Shown: in pieces, positions 1 to 8,140 of the stretch
How the letters are laid out: each line of letters opens with the position of its first letter
Numbering within the stretch: position 1 is the first letter of the stretch
Assembly (NCBI RefSeq): GCF_001514205.1
Contig: NZ_KQ948765.1
Span: 528,762 to 592,761, forward strand
DNA: 64,000 nt
Source of the DNA: Streptomyces griseoruber
GTDB taxonomy: Bacteria > Actinomycetota > Actinomycetes > Streptomycetales > Streptomycetaceae
Direction of reading: 5' to 3'
The notes under the pieces: model-generated
The model's input: the letters and a program-made list of their open reading frames with translations, nothing else
What the model was told of the DNA's origin: nothing
The model's database searches: none
Position numbers and translations under genes: made by a program

Positions 1-470
1 AACCGCGAACCGTCCAGCCCCTTCGAGGCACCCTCCTCCACGACCCACCGGGCCACCGCGAAGTTCTGCTCGATCGCGACCGGGTACCGCACCTCCGGCG
101 ACAGGTCGTACTCCGGGAACACCACCACGGCCTGGGCACCCACCGCCAGCTCACGCACCAGGCGGTCATGGGTGTGCGCGTTGCCGAACACCCACCCCGC
201 ACCATGGATGTAGAGGATCACCGGCAGCGCGCCGCCGACACCGGTCGGCCGCACGATCCGTGCCCGCACACTCCCCGTCGGACCACCCTCGACAGTGATC
301 CACTCCTCGTCGACCACCGGCTTGACGATGTCACCGGACTGCACCTCGTCGACCGCCTTGCGGCCGTCGACAAGGCCGAGGTCGAACAGGTACGGCGGGT
401 TCGCGGTGGCCTCGACGAAGGACTGGGCGGCGGGTTCGAGAACGGGGCGCTGAGCGGCGGTGTCGGTCAT
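1..470 (-). CDS. Alpha/beta hydrolase (HSL-type esterase), 3' end outside window
   Basis: The first 156 or so residues of an alpha/beta-hydrolase are encoded on the minus strand; the C-terminus lies before base 1. The ATG at 470-468 follows a good Shine-Dalgarno (GAGGAGGT, on the minus strand). The motif ILYIHGAGWVFGN is the HGGGW-like oxyanion-hole signature of the hormone-sensitive-lipase family, followed by a VVVFPEYDLSPE stretch typical of the same fold. The GxSxG nucleophile and the rest of the triad would lie outside the window. The likely role is hydrolysis of small carboxyl esters in the cytoplasm; no signal peptide is visible. It is transcribed away from the OhrR-type regulator gene, with a shared 171-bp promoter region, so redox control by that regulator is possible but inferred only from position. 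Confidence 0.85.
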   Translation of the reverse strand, partial: MTDTAAQRPVLEPAAQSFVEATANPPYLFDLGLVDGRKAVDEVQSGDIVKPVVDEEWITVEGGPTGSVRARIVRPTGVGGALPVILYIHGAGWVFGNAHTHDRLVRELAVGAQAVVVFPEYDLSPEVRYPVAIEQNFAVARWVVEEGASKGLDGSR

Positions 471-556
471 GACGACCTCCTCGGTCGGGGTGCCGCGGGC
501 AGTTCCCGACGGTAGTCCCGGTCGGGAGAGGCGGCACATCCAGAACAGTAGCCCGC

Positions 557-575
557 GATTAAGTCGTGCACAATC
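557..575. promoter_or_regulatory. Candidate OhrR/MarR operator between divergent genes
   Basis: In the 171-bp gap between the hydrolase and the regulator there is an AT-richer stretch, GATTAAGTCGTGCACAATC, with GATT/AATC ends and an internal GTGCAC. The symmetry is imperfect (the two elements do not share a centre). MarR/OhrR proteins bind short AT-rich palindromes next to their own genes, so this is the best operator candidate here, but it is weak. Confidence 0.25.
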
Positions 576-641
576 AATGTGTCCTCGATCAATTGGGGAG
601 CGATAGAATCGAGAGGACTTCAACGATAGGGTGATGCCGCC

Positions 642-1124
642 ATGACCAGCGCAGACACCGGGAGCAGCGCAGTGGACGAAGCCGCCGCACCGACCGACGG
701 ATCCCTGCTCCTGGACGACCAGCTCTGCTTCGCCCTGTACGCCGCGTCCCGCGCGGTCACGGCGCGCTACCGTCCCCTGCTGGACGCGCTGGGCCTCACC
801 TACCCGCAGTACCTGGTGATGCTGGTGCTGTGGGAGCAGGACTCGATCTCCGTCCGTGAGCTGGGCGCCGCGCTCCAGCTGGAGTCCAGCACCCTCTCCC
901 CGCTCCTCAAGCGCCTGGAGGCGCAGGGCCTGCTGCGGCGCGAACGCCGCCCCGACGACGAGCGCTCGGTCGCCCTGCGCCTCACCGGAACCGGCGCCGC
1001 CCTCCGCGACCGGGCGACCGGCGTCCCGCTCGCCATCGGCGACGCCATGGGCCTCACCCCGCAACAGGACGCGCTCGCCAAGCAGCTCCTCCGTCTGGTC
1101 ACGGCGAACGTCGCGAACGGCTGA
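642..1124 (+). CDS. OhrR-type MarR family transcriptional regulator
   Basis: This 160-residue winged-helix protein has the OhrR hallmark LDDQLCFALYAASRA near its N-terminus; Cys29 corresponds to the peroxide-sensing cysteine of OhrR, and the QYLVMLVLWE and ESSTLSPLLKRLEAQGLLRRERRPDDER segments are the MarR recognition helix and wing. Known OhrR proteins repress ohr, an organic hydroperoxide reductase gene, and release DNA when the cysteine is oxidised. No ohr gene is next to it here; the divergent neighbour is an alpha/beta hydrolase. The N-terminus is about 20 residues longer than in Bacillus OhrR and rich in Ala/Asp, with no domain. The ATG at 642 is the only start consistent with the spacing of the conserved cysteine. 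Confidence 0.88.
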   Translation: MTSADTGSSAVDEAAAPTDGSLLLDDQLCFALYAASRAVTARYRPLLDALGLTYPQYLVMLVLWEQDSISVRELGAALQLESSTLSPLLKRLEAQGLLRRERRPDDERSVALRLTGTGAALRDRATGVPLAIGDAMGLTPQQDALAKQLLRLVTANVANG

Positions 1125-1255
1125 CCTGTCCGACGGGCGTCCTCATGGCCCCGGTCCGCCCGTCCGATCGGCAAAACGGCCTGTCGGTGCCTCTTCCTCC
1201 CCCGATAGACTGACAAATCAGAGCTACGCGCGCGCTGTTGACGGGGGAGGCCGCC

Positions 1256-2812
1256 ATGTCCGGGGACCAGTACGGCAGATACGACCAGGGATTCGTCATG
1301 CCACCGATGCCGGTGGCGCCGCCGCCCGCGCCCGCGGACGGGGTGCGGGCCGTGGCCGTGGCGGTGCTCAACCTCAGCGGGCTCGGGCTCGGTTACGCGC
1401 TGGTGCGCCGCTGGGTGCTGATGCTGGCCTGTCTGGCCGCGACCGCCGTGCTGCTGTTCGTGGCGCTGCCGGCCGATCCGGACGGGGTGCCGGTGTTCGC
1501 GCTGGTGCTGTACGTCCTGTTCCTCGTCGCGGTGGCGGCGCACGGCGCCGTCGTGGGCCTGCGGACCCGGCTCGCCTGGCCGCCGTCCGCGCCGCTGGCG
1601 CTCGCGCTGGGGCTGGTGCTGCTGATCGCGCCGGCCGGGGGTGTCGTGGCGTACGACGGGGCGCGGGACGAGGCGACGCAGCAGATGCTCCTCGACCGGC
1701 TGGACCAGGCCGACCGGCAGGTGGAGGCGGCCGGCGAGCGGGCGTTCTCCTCGGCGCAGTCGGACTACCGCGAGGCGCTGGAGGTCTACGAGAACCTGAG
1801 CGCCGACCACCCTGACTCACGGGCGGCCGCGAAGGTGCCGGCCCGGATGAAGACGTACTACGCGACCGTCGGAGCCGTCTACGAGAAGGGCGACTACTGC
1901 GGGGCGATCGCCCCGCTCGACTATCTGCGGACCGTTCCGAAGAAGATGCCCGAGACCGACCTGAGCGATCTGAAGACCTGGCCCGACGACCGGCTGGCGA
2001 CCTCGCTCTACGAGTGCGCCTCGGCCGGTCTCACGAGCGGGCAGTCCACCTGGGCCTCGCAGTTCGGTGAGCTGCTCACCACGTTCCCCGACTCGGCGCA
2101 GGCCGCGAAGGTCGAGCCGGCCGTGGGTGCGGCCGTCTCCGCGAACGTCAAGGGACTGAGCGGCGGCGACCCGTGCACGGCGGTCGAGCAGCTCAAGAGC
2201 CTCAGCGGGCAGATCCAGACCATCTCGGCCGAGGACGGGAGCGTCACCGGCGCGCTGGCCAAGGACGCCGACCGGGCCTCGAACAGCGCCGACTCGGGCA
2301 CGTACAACTGCGGAGTGGACCAGTACAAGGACGGCGACTTCGACAAGGCGCAGACGACCATGGAGGAGTACGCCTCCGCCCACAAGAGCGCCAAGAACGC
2401 GGCCCTGGCGAAGAAGATCGCGATCGCCGCGGAGATCGCCCAGACGGTTCCGGCCGCCGGCAAGAAGCTGCCCACGACCCGCTCCGGCGGCAGCATCTCG
2501 GTGACCGTGCAGAACGACAGCCCCGACGAGATCACGGTCATGTACACGGGACCGGTGACCGGCAGCTTCAAGCTCAAGGGCTGCGGAAGCTGCAAGGCGT
2601 ACACCTTCGCCGACACGCTCTCGATCGGCTTCAAGCCCTGCAACGCGAACAAGAACTACCCCGAGCGCACGATCAGCCTGCCGGCCGGCACCACGTACTT
2701 CCTGCACAAGCCGAACGGCGACAGCCTCGCCTCACCGGCCTCGGACACGGCCAAGCTGGATCCCGGGTACATCTACACGGAGTGCGCGTACACCACCACG
2801 AGCCTGTCGTAG
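1256..2812 (+). CDS. Membrane-anchored protein with helical-repeat domain, function unknown
   Basis: This 518-residue protein starts at ATG 1256 (MSGDQYGRY), which follows GGGGGAGG with good spacing; an upstream ATG at 1238 lacks such a site. A short Pro-rich tail (PPMPVAPPPAP) precedes about four hydrophobic segments within residues 25-135. A long soluble region follows. Residues about 140-400 are helical and TPR-like, with several Cys residues that could form disulfides outside the membrane (DYCGAIAPLDY, LYECASAG, GDPCTAVEQ, YNCGVDQYKDGDF). The C-terminal beta-rich part contains GSFKLKGCGSCKAYTF and a final Cys pair region. The architecture suggests a membrane protein with a large external repeat domain. 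I do not recognise a characterised relative. It stands alone, with a separate promoter-bearing gap on each side. Confidence 0.7.
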   Translation: MSGDQYGRYDQGFVMPPMPVAPPPAPADGVRAVAVAVLNLSGLGLGYALVRRWVLMLACLAATAVLLFVALPADPDGVPVFALVLYVLFLVAVAAHGAVVGLRTRLAWPPSAPLALALGLVLLIAPAGGVVAYDGARDEATQQMLLDRLDQADRQVEAAGERAFSSAQSDYREALEVYENLSADHPDSRAAAKVPARMKTYYATVGAVYEKGDYCGAIAPLDYLRTVPKKMPETDLSDLKTWPDDRLATSLYECASAGLTSGQSTWASQFGELLTTFPDSAQAAKVEPAVGAAVSANVKGLSGGDPCTAVEQLKSLSGQIQTISAEDGSVTGALAKDADRASNSADSGTYNCGVDQYKDGDFDKAQTTMEEYASAHKSAKNAALAKKIAIAAEIAQTVPAAGKKLPTTRSGGSISVTVQNDSPDEITVMYTGPVTGSFKLKGCGSCKAYTFADTLSIGFKPCNANKNYPERTISLPAGTTYFLHKPNGDSLASPASDTAKLDPGYIYTECAYTTTSLS

Positions 2813-2854
2813 GGCGGAAAGCGGAATTCCTCCACTTCCGGGTAAAGCACGTGC

Positions 2855-2879
2855 AACCTTCGGGCCAACCAGACTGTCT
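2855..2879 (+). promoter_or_regulatory. ECF sigma-factor-like promoter
   Basis: GCAACC, then a 17-nt spacer, then GTCT precede the secreted AMIN-like protein gene by about 40 bp. AAC at -35 and GTC at -10 are the general pattern of promoters read by envelope-stress ECF sigma factors such as Streptomyces SigE. It is a visual match only, and the spacer was counted by hand. Confidence 0.35.
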
Positions 2880-2917
2880 CCCCTGATACCAGACACTCAC
2901 ACCCTTGGGGGAACAAG

Positions 2918-3493
2918 ATGGTACGAAGCAAGACCGTCTGGGCGACCGCAGTCCTGCTGACCGCGACGCTGGGCGCGGCCGCGGTTCCGGCCGTGGCCGC
3001 CCCGGCCGCCGCCCCCCGGGCGGCGGCCGCCTGCCCGACCGGCTGGGGCAGCCTCGGCAAGACCAGCTGGGCCAGCACGTCCGGTGAGTACATCACCAAC
3101 GTCAGGACCGGCCGCCACGACTGCTACGACCGGTTCGTCGTCGACGTCCCGGACGCCACCGCCGACCAGCTCGGCTACACCGTGCACTACGTCGACGAAC
3201 TCATCGCGGACCCGTCGGGCGAGCCCGTCCCGGTGGGCGGCGGGGCCATCCTGGAGGTCATCGTGCGGGCGCCCGCCTACAACCCGGACACCGGTGCGTC
3301 CACCTACCCCGCCCGGGCCGGACAGCCCCTGCCGGGCGTGAACCTCACCGGCTACCGCACCTTCCGGGACACCCGGTTCGCCAGCAGCTTCGAGGGCCAG
3401 ACGCAGTTCGGCCTCGGAGTGCGGGCCCGGCTGCCCTTCCGGGTGCTCCAGCTCGACGGCCACCTCGTGGTGGACGTCGCGCACACCTGGTGA
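2918..3493 (+). CDS. Secreted AMIN-like domain protein
   Basis: This 191-residue protein has a clear Sec signal peptide (MVRSKTVWATAVLLTATLG, then an Ala/Val/Pro-rich stretch ending near PRAAAA). The mature part contains an aromatic-rich beta domain with WASTSGEYITNVRTGRHDCYDRF, IVRAPAY and FRVLQLDGHLVVDVAHTW, the pattern of the AMIN-like proteins common in actinobacteria. AMIN domains are generally cell-envelope targeting modules. Two cysteines, one at the start of the mature region and one in HDCYD, may pair. The start ATG 2918 follows GGGGG and an ECF-like promoter lies just upstream, fitting an envelope-stress role. The gene is monocistronic and ends at a strong hairpin. Confidence 0.72.
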   Translation: MVRSKTVWATAVLLTATLGAAAVPAVAAPAAAPRAAAACPTGWGSLGKTSWASTSGEYITNVRTGRHDCYDRFVVDVPDATADQLGYTVHYVDELIADPSGEPVPVGGGAILEVIVRAPAYNPDTGASTYPARAGQPLPGVNLTGYRTFRDTRFASSFEGQTQFGLGVRARLPFRVLQLDGHLVVDVAHTW

Positions 3494-3498
3494 GCCGA

Positions 3499-3551
3499 CC
3501 GCGTACGCCGCACGCCCCGCCTCGACCAGGCCGGGCGGGCGGCGTACGCGG
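3499..3551 (+). terminator. Intrinsic terminator-like hairpin
   Basis: A 13-bp perfect inverted repeat (arms CCGCGTACGCCGC at 3499-3511 and its complement at 3539-3551) starts six bases after the stop codon of the AMIN-like gene. It lacks a long T run, as is common in high-GC actinobacteria. Confidence 0.7.
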
Positions 3552-3567
3552 GACGCCCCGGCACCTC

Positions 3568-3621
3568 TTGACGGCCCCCATGTGACCGGTAACAATCCCG
3601 TCATGCATGTGACCGGTCACA
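3568..3621 (+). promoter_or_regulatory. Leaderless promoter with twin LacI-type operators
   Basis: The promoter reads TTGACG (3568-3573), a 17-nt spacer, AACAAT (3591-3596), and then the ATG at 3603 exactly six bases further on. Two copies of one operator overlap it: TGTGACCGGTAACA at 3581-3594, covering the spacer and most of the -10, and the perfect 14-bp palindrome TGTGACCGGTCACA at 3608-3621, inside the first codons. Their centres are 27 bp apart, between two and three helical turns. A central CCGG/CG step is typical of LacI/GalR operators. The arrangement predicts tight autorepression by the downstream LacI-domain protein. Confidence 0.75.
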
Positions 3622-6600
3622 CCAGGCCCGCGAGCATCCGGGACGTCGCCACCGCCGCCGGAGTCTCGTACCAGACCGTCTCCCGGGTGATCAACGATCA
3701 TCCCCGGGTGAGCCCGGACACCCGTGAGCGGGTGCTCGCCGCCGTCGAGGCGCTCGGCTTCCGGCGCAACCCGACCGCGTTCGCGCTGGCCAGCGGGCGG
3801 CGCAGGGCGGTCACCGTGCTGACGGCGAACACCACCCACTACGGGTACGCCTCCGTGCTGCGGGGTGTCGAGGAGGCCGCCCGCGCCGCCTCCTACTCCG
3901 TCGGGATCGGAGTCCTGGAGTCGGCGGAGGAGACGGCCGTCGCCGCCGAGGTACGGCGGGCGGCGGACAACGGCGGCGGACTGATCGTGATCGCCTACGA
4001 ACCCGCCGGGGTAAGGGCCCTGGACTGCGTCCCGCCCGGACTGCCGTTCGTCGGGGTGGTGGAGACGCCCGCGCGCCCGCCCCGCGACGGCCGGCCCTGG
4101 GTGTGGACCGACGACCGCCGGGCGGCCTACGAGGCGACCCGGCATCTGCTCTCCCTCGGCCATGAGACCGTGCACTATGTCGCGCTCCCCTCCGGCGCCC
4201 GCCGCACCGGCCCGCGCACCAGCGGCTGGCGGCAGGCGCTCCGGGACGCGGGAGCACCGCAGCCCCGTCCCCTGCACGGCGGGTGGGGGCCGGAGGCCGG
4301 GCATGCGGCGGGTCTCCGGCTCGCGCGGGACCCGGCCGTCACGGCGGTCCTGTGCGGCAACGACGACCTCGCGCTCGGGGTGCTGCGCGCCCTGCACGAG
4401 AGCGGCCGGGCGGTTCCCGGCGAGATCAGCGTGGCCGGGTTCGACGACGCCCCGCACGCCGCGTTCCTGACCCCCGGGCTGACCACCGTACGGCTGGACT
4501 TCGCCGGTCTGGGGCGGGCGGCGTTCGCCCTGCTGCACTCGGCGCTGGAGGAGCCGGCGCCACCGCCACAGGAGCCGATGCCGCCGCACTCCCACCCGGT
4601 CCGCGAGCCGCAGCTGCTGGTGCGGGAGAGCTCCGGGCCCCCTCCCGCGCCCGCCGCCGTCCGGCACCGCCTGACCGTGGACCTGGCCGCCTCCGAGGGC
4701 CCGGTGCTGCACGGCGCCAACGGGGCGCTGTACGGACTCAGCGACGACGGAGTCCCCGGCGACGCCGTGCTCGCCCCCCTCAGGATCACCGGCATCTCGC
4801 AGAAACCGGAGGGCGGCGCCCAGCACCCCAACGGGGACGCGCTCACCGTCGCGGAGTCCTTCTTCCGCAACGGCGGGGGCGAGATCAACGTACTGCTCCA
4901 GGACGTCTACGCCCGGTGGCCGTACGAGGACCTGGGCATCGACGACTATCTGACCCGGGTGGACGGGATCGTCCGGGAGATCGCGGCCCGCCCGGACCGG
5001 GACCGGTTCGTCTACGTCCCGTTCAACGAACCCGACCAGATCTGGTACCGGCTCGACGCCGCCGACCCGGCGGAGTACGAGGCCGGCCGGGACCGGTTCC
5101 TGCGGGACTGGCGGACGGTGTACCGGCGCATCCGGGCGCTCCACCCGCGGGCCCGGATCGCCGGGCCCAACGAAGCCGCCTACCACGCCCGCCTGTTGAC
5201 CGACTTCCTCGCCTTCGCACGGCGCGAGGACGTGCTGCCGCAGATCATGACCTGGCACGAGCTGGACTCCTCCTCGCTGCGGGACTTCCAGGCCCACCAC
5301 GACGAATACCGTGCGATCGAGCGGAAGTCGGGCATCGCCCCGCTGACGGTCAACATCGACGAGTACGCCAACCGCCGCGACCTGTCCGTGCCGGGCCAGC
5401 TCGTGCAGTGGGTCGCGATGTTCGAGCGGAACAAGGTGTACGCCCACCAGGCCTACTGGGACGCCGCCGGCAATCTCAGCGGCAACGTGGTGCGCATGAA
5501 CATCCCCAACGGCGGCTGGTGGTTCTTCCGTTGGTACGCGGGGCTGACCGGTGACACCGTCCGGGTGACACCGCCCGAGCCGCACACCGTCGACACCCTC
5601 CAGGGGCTCGCCTCCCTCGACACCGATCGCCGCCAGGCCCAGGTCCTGCTCGGCGGCTCGACGGGGGACGCCGACGTCGTCGTACGGAACATCCCGCGGG
5701 CCGTCTTCGGCCCTACGGTCGTCGCGACCGTCGCCGAGGCCGGCTGGTCCGGGTACGAGGGGCCGCACGCGGCGCCGCGGGTGCTCGCGCGGACCAAGGT
5801 GCGGGTGGCCGGGGACGGCTCGGTGACCGTGCCGGTGCGCGGTCTGCGCCGGATGTCCGCCTACCGGATCGTCCTCACCCCGGCCGGCCGGGGCACCCCG
5901 GCCCCCGCCCGCGTCCCCTGGTCGGCGTCGTACGAGGCCGAGGACGCGGCCGTCACCGGCGGGCGGGTCCGCACCCACGGCACGGTGAGCGACGCCAACG
6001 GCTACGCGGCCTCCGGGACGCGGAACGTCGAGTCGCTCGGCTCCCCCGCCGGCCGGGTGGACGTCACGGTGACGGTCCCCGACGACGGCGGCTACGACCT
6101 GGCGGTCCTGTACGGCAACGGGTCCGGCGGCCCCGCGACCCAGCGGCTGTCCGTCGACGGCGGCGCCCCGGTCACGGTGACCTACCCGTCCACGCAGAAC
6201 GGGGCCCACGGCGGCCGGAAGGAGCTCCGGGTGGAGCTGGCGGCGGGGACGCACGTCCTCACGCTCGCCGCGGGCGACGGCGAGGTGACCCTCGACCGCC
6301 TGGATCTGACCGCCCGCACCGGTCCCCCGTCCACCGTGTACGAGGCGACGCTGGCGGAGGCCGTCGGCGCGCCGTCCTACGACTACTCCTCGTCGGCCGG
6401 GGCCGGCACCGGCGCGCTCGTGCTGGGCGCGGGCGACGGGGCGGTCTTCGACGTGTACGCCCCGCGCGACGGCTACTTCACGGTCGTCACCCATGCCTCG
6501 GCGGACGTGGCGCTCGCCCTGCACGGCGAGACGGTGACGGCGGCGCCCGGCCGGCCGCTCCGGCTGTACCTGGCGGCCGGCAACAACCGCGTCACCGCCA

Positions 6601-7082
6601 CGGCGCAGCAGGCCGCGCTGTGCGCCCTGGAGGTCTCCGGCGACGGCTGCGAGGACGGCGTCCTGGTCCACGGGGCCGGCACCGCCGTCCTCGCGGGCGG
6701 GGCCCGGACGGTCGCCTGCGCCCATGCCCCCGGCGGCCTGCGGGTCACCGGGATCGGCGGCGACCGTGCCGGGACGGCCCGGTTCGACGTGGACGTGCCC
6801 CGGCCGGGCCGCCATCTGCTGGTCGTGCACTATGCCCACGACGACCGGCGCGACAACGGCCACGCCTACAACACGGACATCGTCTCGCGGACGGCGGACG
6901 TCTCGGTGGGCGGCGGCGCCCCGCTCCGGGCGGCCTTCAAGAACACCTGGAGCCGGGACGACTTCTGGACGCTGGCCGTCCCCGTCGACCTGGTGGCGGG
7001 CGGGAACACGGTGACCTTCGCCCGCGCGGACGGGCCGGCCCCGGACATCGCGCGGATCGAACTGGGCCGGGTCGTGGGCTGA
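3603..7082 (+). CDS. LacI-family regulator fused to clan GH-A-like glycosidase with CBM
   Basis: The 1159-residue product begins with a normal LacI regulator: HTH (SIRDVATAAGVSYQTVSRVI) and a periplasmic-binding-like sensor domain ending with the family's usual tail (QLLVRESSG, near residue 342). After a short Pro/Ala linker it continues without a stop into a glycosidase that normally starts behind a signal peptide (VDLAASEGPVLHGANGALYGL). Catalytic candidates are Glu476 in VPFNEPDQIW and Glu587 in VNIDEYANR, placed as acid/base and nucleophile of a GH39-like (alpha/beta)8 barrel. A CBM6/35-like module follows (SYEAEDAAVTGG, about residues 776-905), then two further beta domains. No signal peptide or membrane segment is present, so as encoded it is cytoplasmic. 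I chose ATG 3603 because the promoter -10 is six bases upstream; a GTG at 3582 is in frame but lies inside the promoter. Either this is a genuine sensor-enzyme fusion or two genes joined by deletion of a stop and signal peptide. Confidence 0.8.
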   Translation: MHVTGHTRPASIRDVATAAGVSYQTVSRVINDHPRVSPDTRERVLAAVEALGFRRNPTAFALASGRRRAVTVLTANTTHYGYASVLRGVEEAARAASYSVGIGVLESAEETAVAAEVRRAADNGGGLIVIAYEPAGVRALDCVPPGLPFVGVVETPARPPRDGRPWVWTDDRRAAYEATRHLLSLGHETVHYVALPSGARRTGPRTSGWRQALRDAGAPQPRPLHGGWGPEAGHAAGLRLARDPAVTAVLCGNDDLALGVLRALHESGRAVPGEISVAGFDDAPHAAFLTPGLTTVRLDFAGLGRAAFALLHSALEEPAPPPQEPMPPHSHPVREPQLLVRESSGPPPAPAAVRHRLTVDLAASEGPVLHGANGALYGLSDDGVPGDAVLAPLRITGISQKPEGGAQHPNGDALTVAESFFRNGGGEINVLLQDVYARWPYEDLGIDDYLTRVDGIVREIAARPDRDRFVYVPFNEPDQIWYRLDAADPAEYEAGRDRFLRDWRTVYRRIRALHPRARIAGPNEAAYHARLLTDFLAFARREDVLPQIMTWHELDSSSLRDFQAHHDEYRAIERKSGIAPLTVNIDEYANRRDLSVPGQLVQWVAMFERNKVYAHQAYWDAAGNLSGNVVRMNIPNGGWWFFRWYAGLTGDTVRVTPPEPHTVDTLQGLASLDTDRRQAQVLLGGSTGDADVVVRNIPRAVFGPTVVATVAEAGWSGYEGPHAAPRVLARTKVRVAGDGSVTVPVRGLRRMSAYRIVLTPAGRGTPAPARVPWSASYEAEDAAVTGGRVRTHGTVSDANGYAASGTRNVESLGSPAGRVDVTVTVPDDGGYDLAVLYGNGSGGPATQRLSVDGGAPVTVTYPSTQNGAHGGRKELRVELAAGTHVLTLAAGDGEVTLDRLDLTARTGPPSTVYEATLAEAVGAPSYDYSSSAGAGTGALVLGAGDGAVFDVYAPRDGYFTVVTHASADVALALHGETVTAAPGRPLRLYLAAGNNRVTATAQQAALCALEVSGDGCEDGVLVHGAGTAVLAGGARTVACAHAPGGLRVTGIGGDRAGTARFDVDVPRPGRHLLVVHYAHDDRRDNGHAYNTDIVSRTADVSVGGGAPLRAAFKNTWSRDDFWTLAVPVDLVAGGNTVTFARADGPAPDIARIELGRVVG

Positions 7083-7088
7083 GGTCCT

Positions 7089-8132
7089 TCAGCCCGCGTA
7101 CCGGCGGACCGCCGCCAGCAGACCGTCCACGTCCGCCTCCGTCGTCGCGAAGGACGTGACGAAGCGGGCCACCCCCGGCTCCCAGCGGTCGTGGTAGAAG
7201 ACGTACCCCTCGCCGAGGAGCCCCTCGGTGACCTGCCGGGGCAGTCGGCAGAAGACGATGTTCGCGTCCGCGACACCGAGCAGGCCCACCTCGGGCAGCG
7301 CCTTCAGCCCGTCCTGGAGGCGGGCCGCCATGCCGTTGGCGTGGGCCGCGTTGCGCAGCCACAGGCCGTCGGTGAGATAGGCGTCCACCTGGGCCGCGTG
7401 GAACCGCGTCTTGGCGGCGAGCTGGCCGGCGCGCTTGGCGCGGAAGGAGAGTTCGGGGGTGAGGGAGCGGTCGAAGACGACGATCGCGTCGGCGGTCATC
7501 GTGCCGTTCTTGGTCGCGCCGAACGACAGCAGGTCCACGCCCGCCCGCCAGGTCAGCTCGGCGGGGGTGCGGCCGAGCGCGGCGACGGCTCCGGCGAACC
7601 GGGCCCCGTCCATGTGCAGCCGCAGCCCGGCCTCCTCGGCCAGCGAGCCCAGGGTCCCGATCTCGTCGGGGGTGTACACGGCGCCGGTCTCGGTGGCCTG
7701 GGTCAGGCTCACCACCGAGGGCTCCACGCTGTGCACGTCCCCGGCCTTGTGCCGGACGGCCGCCCGCAGCTCGCCGGGGTCTATCTTGGCGTCCTCGCCG
7801 CCGAGCGGGACCAGCTTCGCGCCTGCGGTGTAGAACTCGGGCGCCCCGCACTCGTCGTTGTTGATGTGGCTGTCGCGGTGGCAGAGCACGCTGCCCCAGG
7901 GCGGGGTCAGCGCGGCGAGGGAGAGGGCGTTGGCGGCGGTGCCGGAGGAGACGAGCAGCACGTCGACCTCGCGCTCGAACACCTCGCCCAGGCGGTGCCG
8001 GACGCCGGCGGTGAGGTCGTCCGCGCCGTACGGCTGGGCCTGGCCGGCGGCGGCCCGGGACACGGCCTCGACGATCTCCGGGGAGGCGCCGGCGGTGTTG
8101 TCGCTGCTGAAGATGCGTGCGGGGAGGGTCAT
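7089..8132 (-). CDS. Low-specificity L-threonine aldolase family (PLP)
   Basis: This 347-residue fold-type I PLP enzyme cleaves L-threonine or allo-threonine to glycine and acetaldehyde, or acts on related beta-hydroxy amino acids. The N-terminal FSSDNTAGASPEIVEA, the HINNDECGAPEFY loop, the LHMDGARFAGAVAALG segment with the PLP-contacting Asp, and FGATKNGTMTADAIV with Lys208 as the Schiff-base lysine all match the family. The start at 8132 gives MTLPARIFSSDN, the normal length; the open frame continues upstream without a better start. It lies 8 bp after the stop of a TetR-type gene and is almost certainly its operon partner. Its 3' end converges with the LacI-glycosidase gene, 6 bp apart. 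Confidence 0.87.
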   Translation of the reverse strand: MTLPARIFSSDNTAGASPEIVEAVSRAAAGQAQPYGADDLTAGVRHRLGEVFEREVDVLLVSSGTAANALSLAALTPPWGSVLCHRDSHINNDECGAPEFYTAGAKLVPLGGEDAKIDPGELRAAVRHKAGDVHSVEPSVVSLTQATETGAVYTPDEIGTLGSLAEEAGLRLHMDGARFAGAVAALGRTPAELTWRAGVDLLSFGATKNGTMTADAIVVFDRSLTPELSFRAKRAGQLAAKTRFHAAQVDAYLTDGLWLRNAAHANGMAARLQDGLKALPEVGLLGVADANIVFCRLPRQVTEGLLGEGYVFYHDRWEPGVARFVTSFATTEADVDGLLAAVRRYAG

Positions 8133-8140
8133 GGAGGTCC

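Noticed and set aside
3345..6863. Very long open frame on the minus strand (over 1100 codons) opposite the LacI-glycosidase
   Set aside because: Its product is Gly/Arg/Val-rich low-complexity with no domain, and the plus-strand frame has full LacI and glycosidase motifs; long antisense frames are normal at this GC content.
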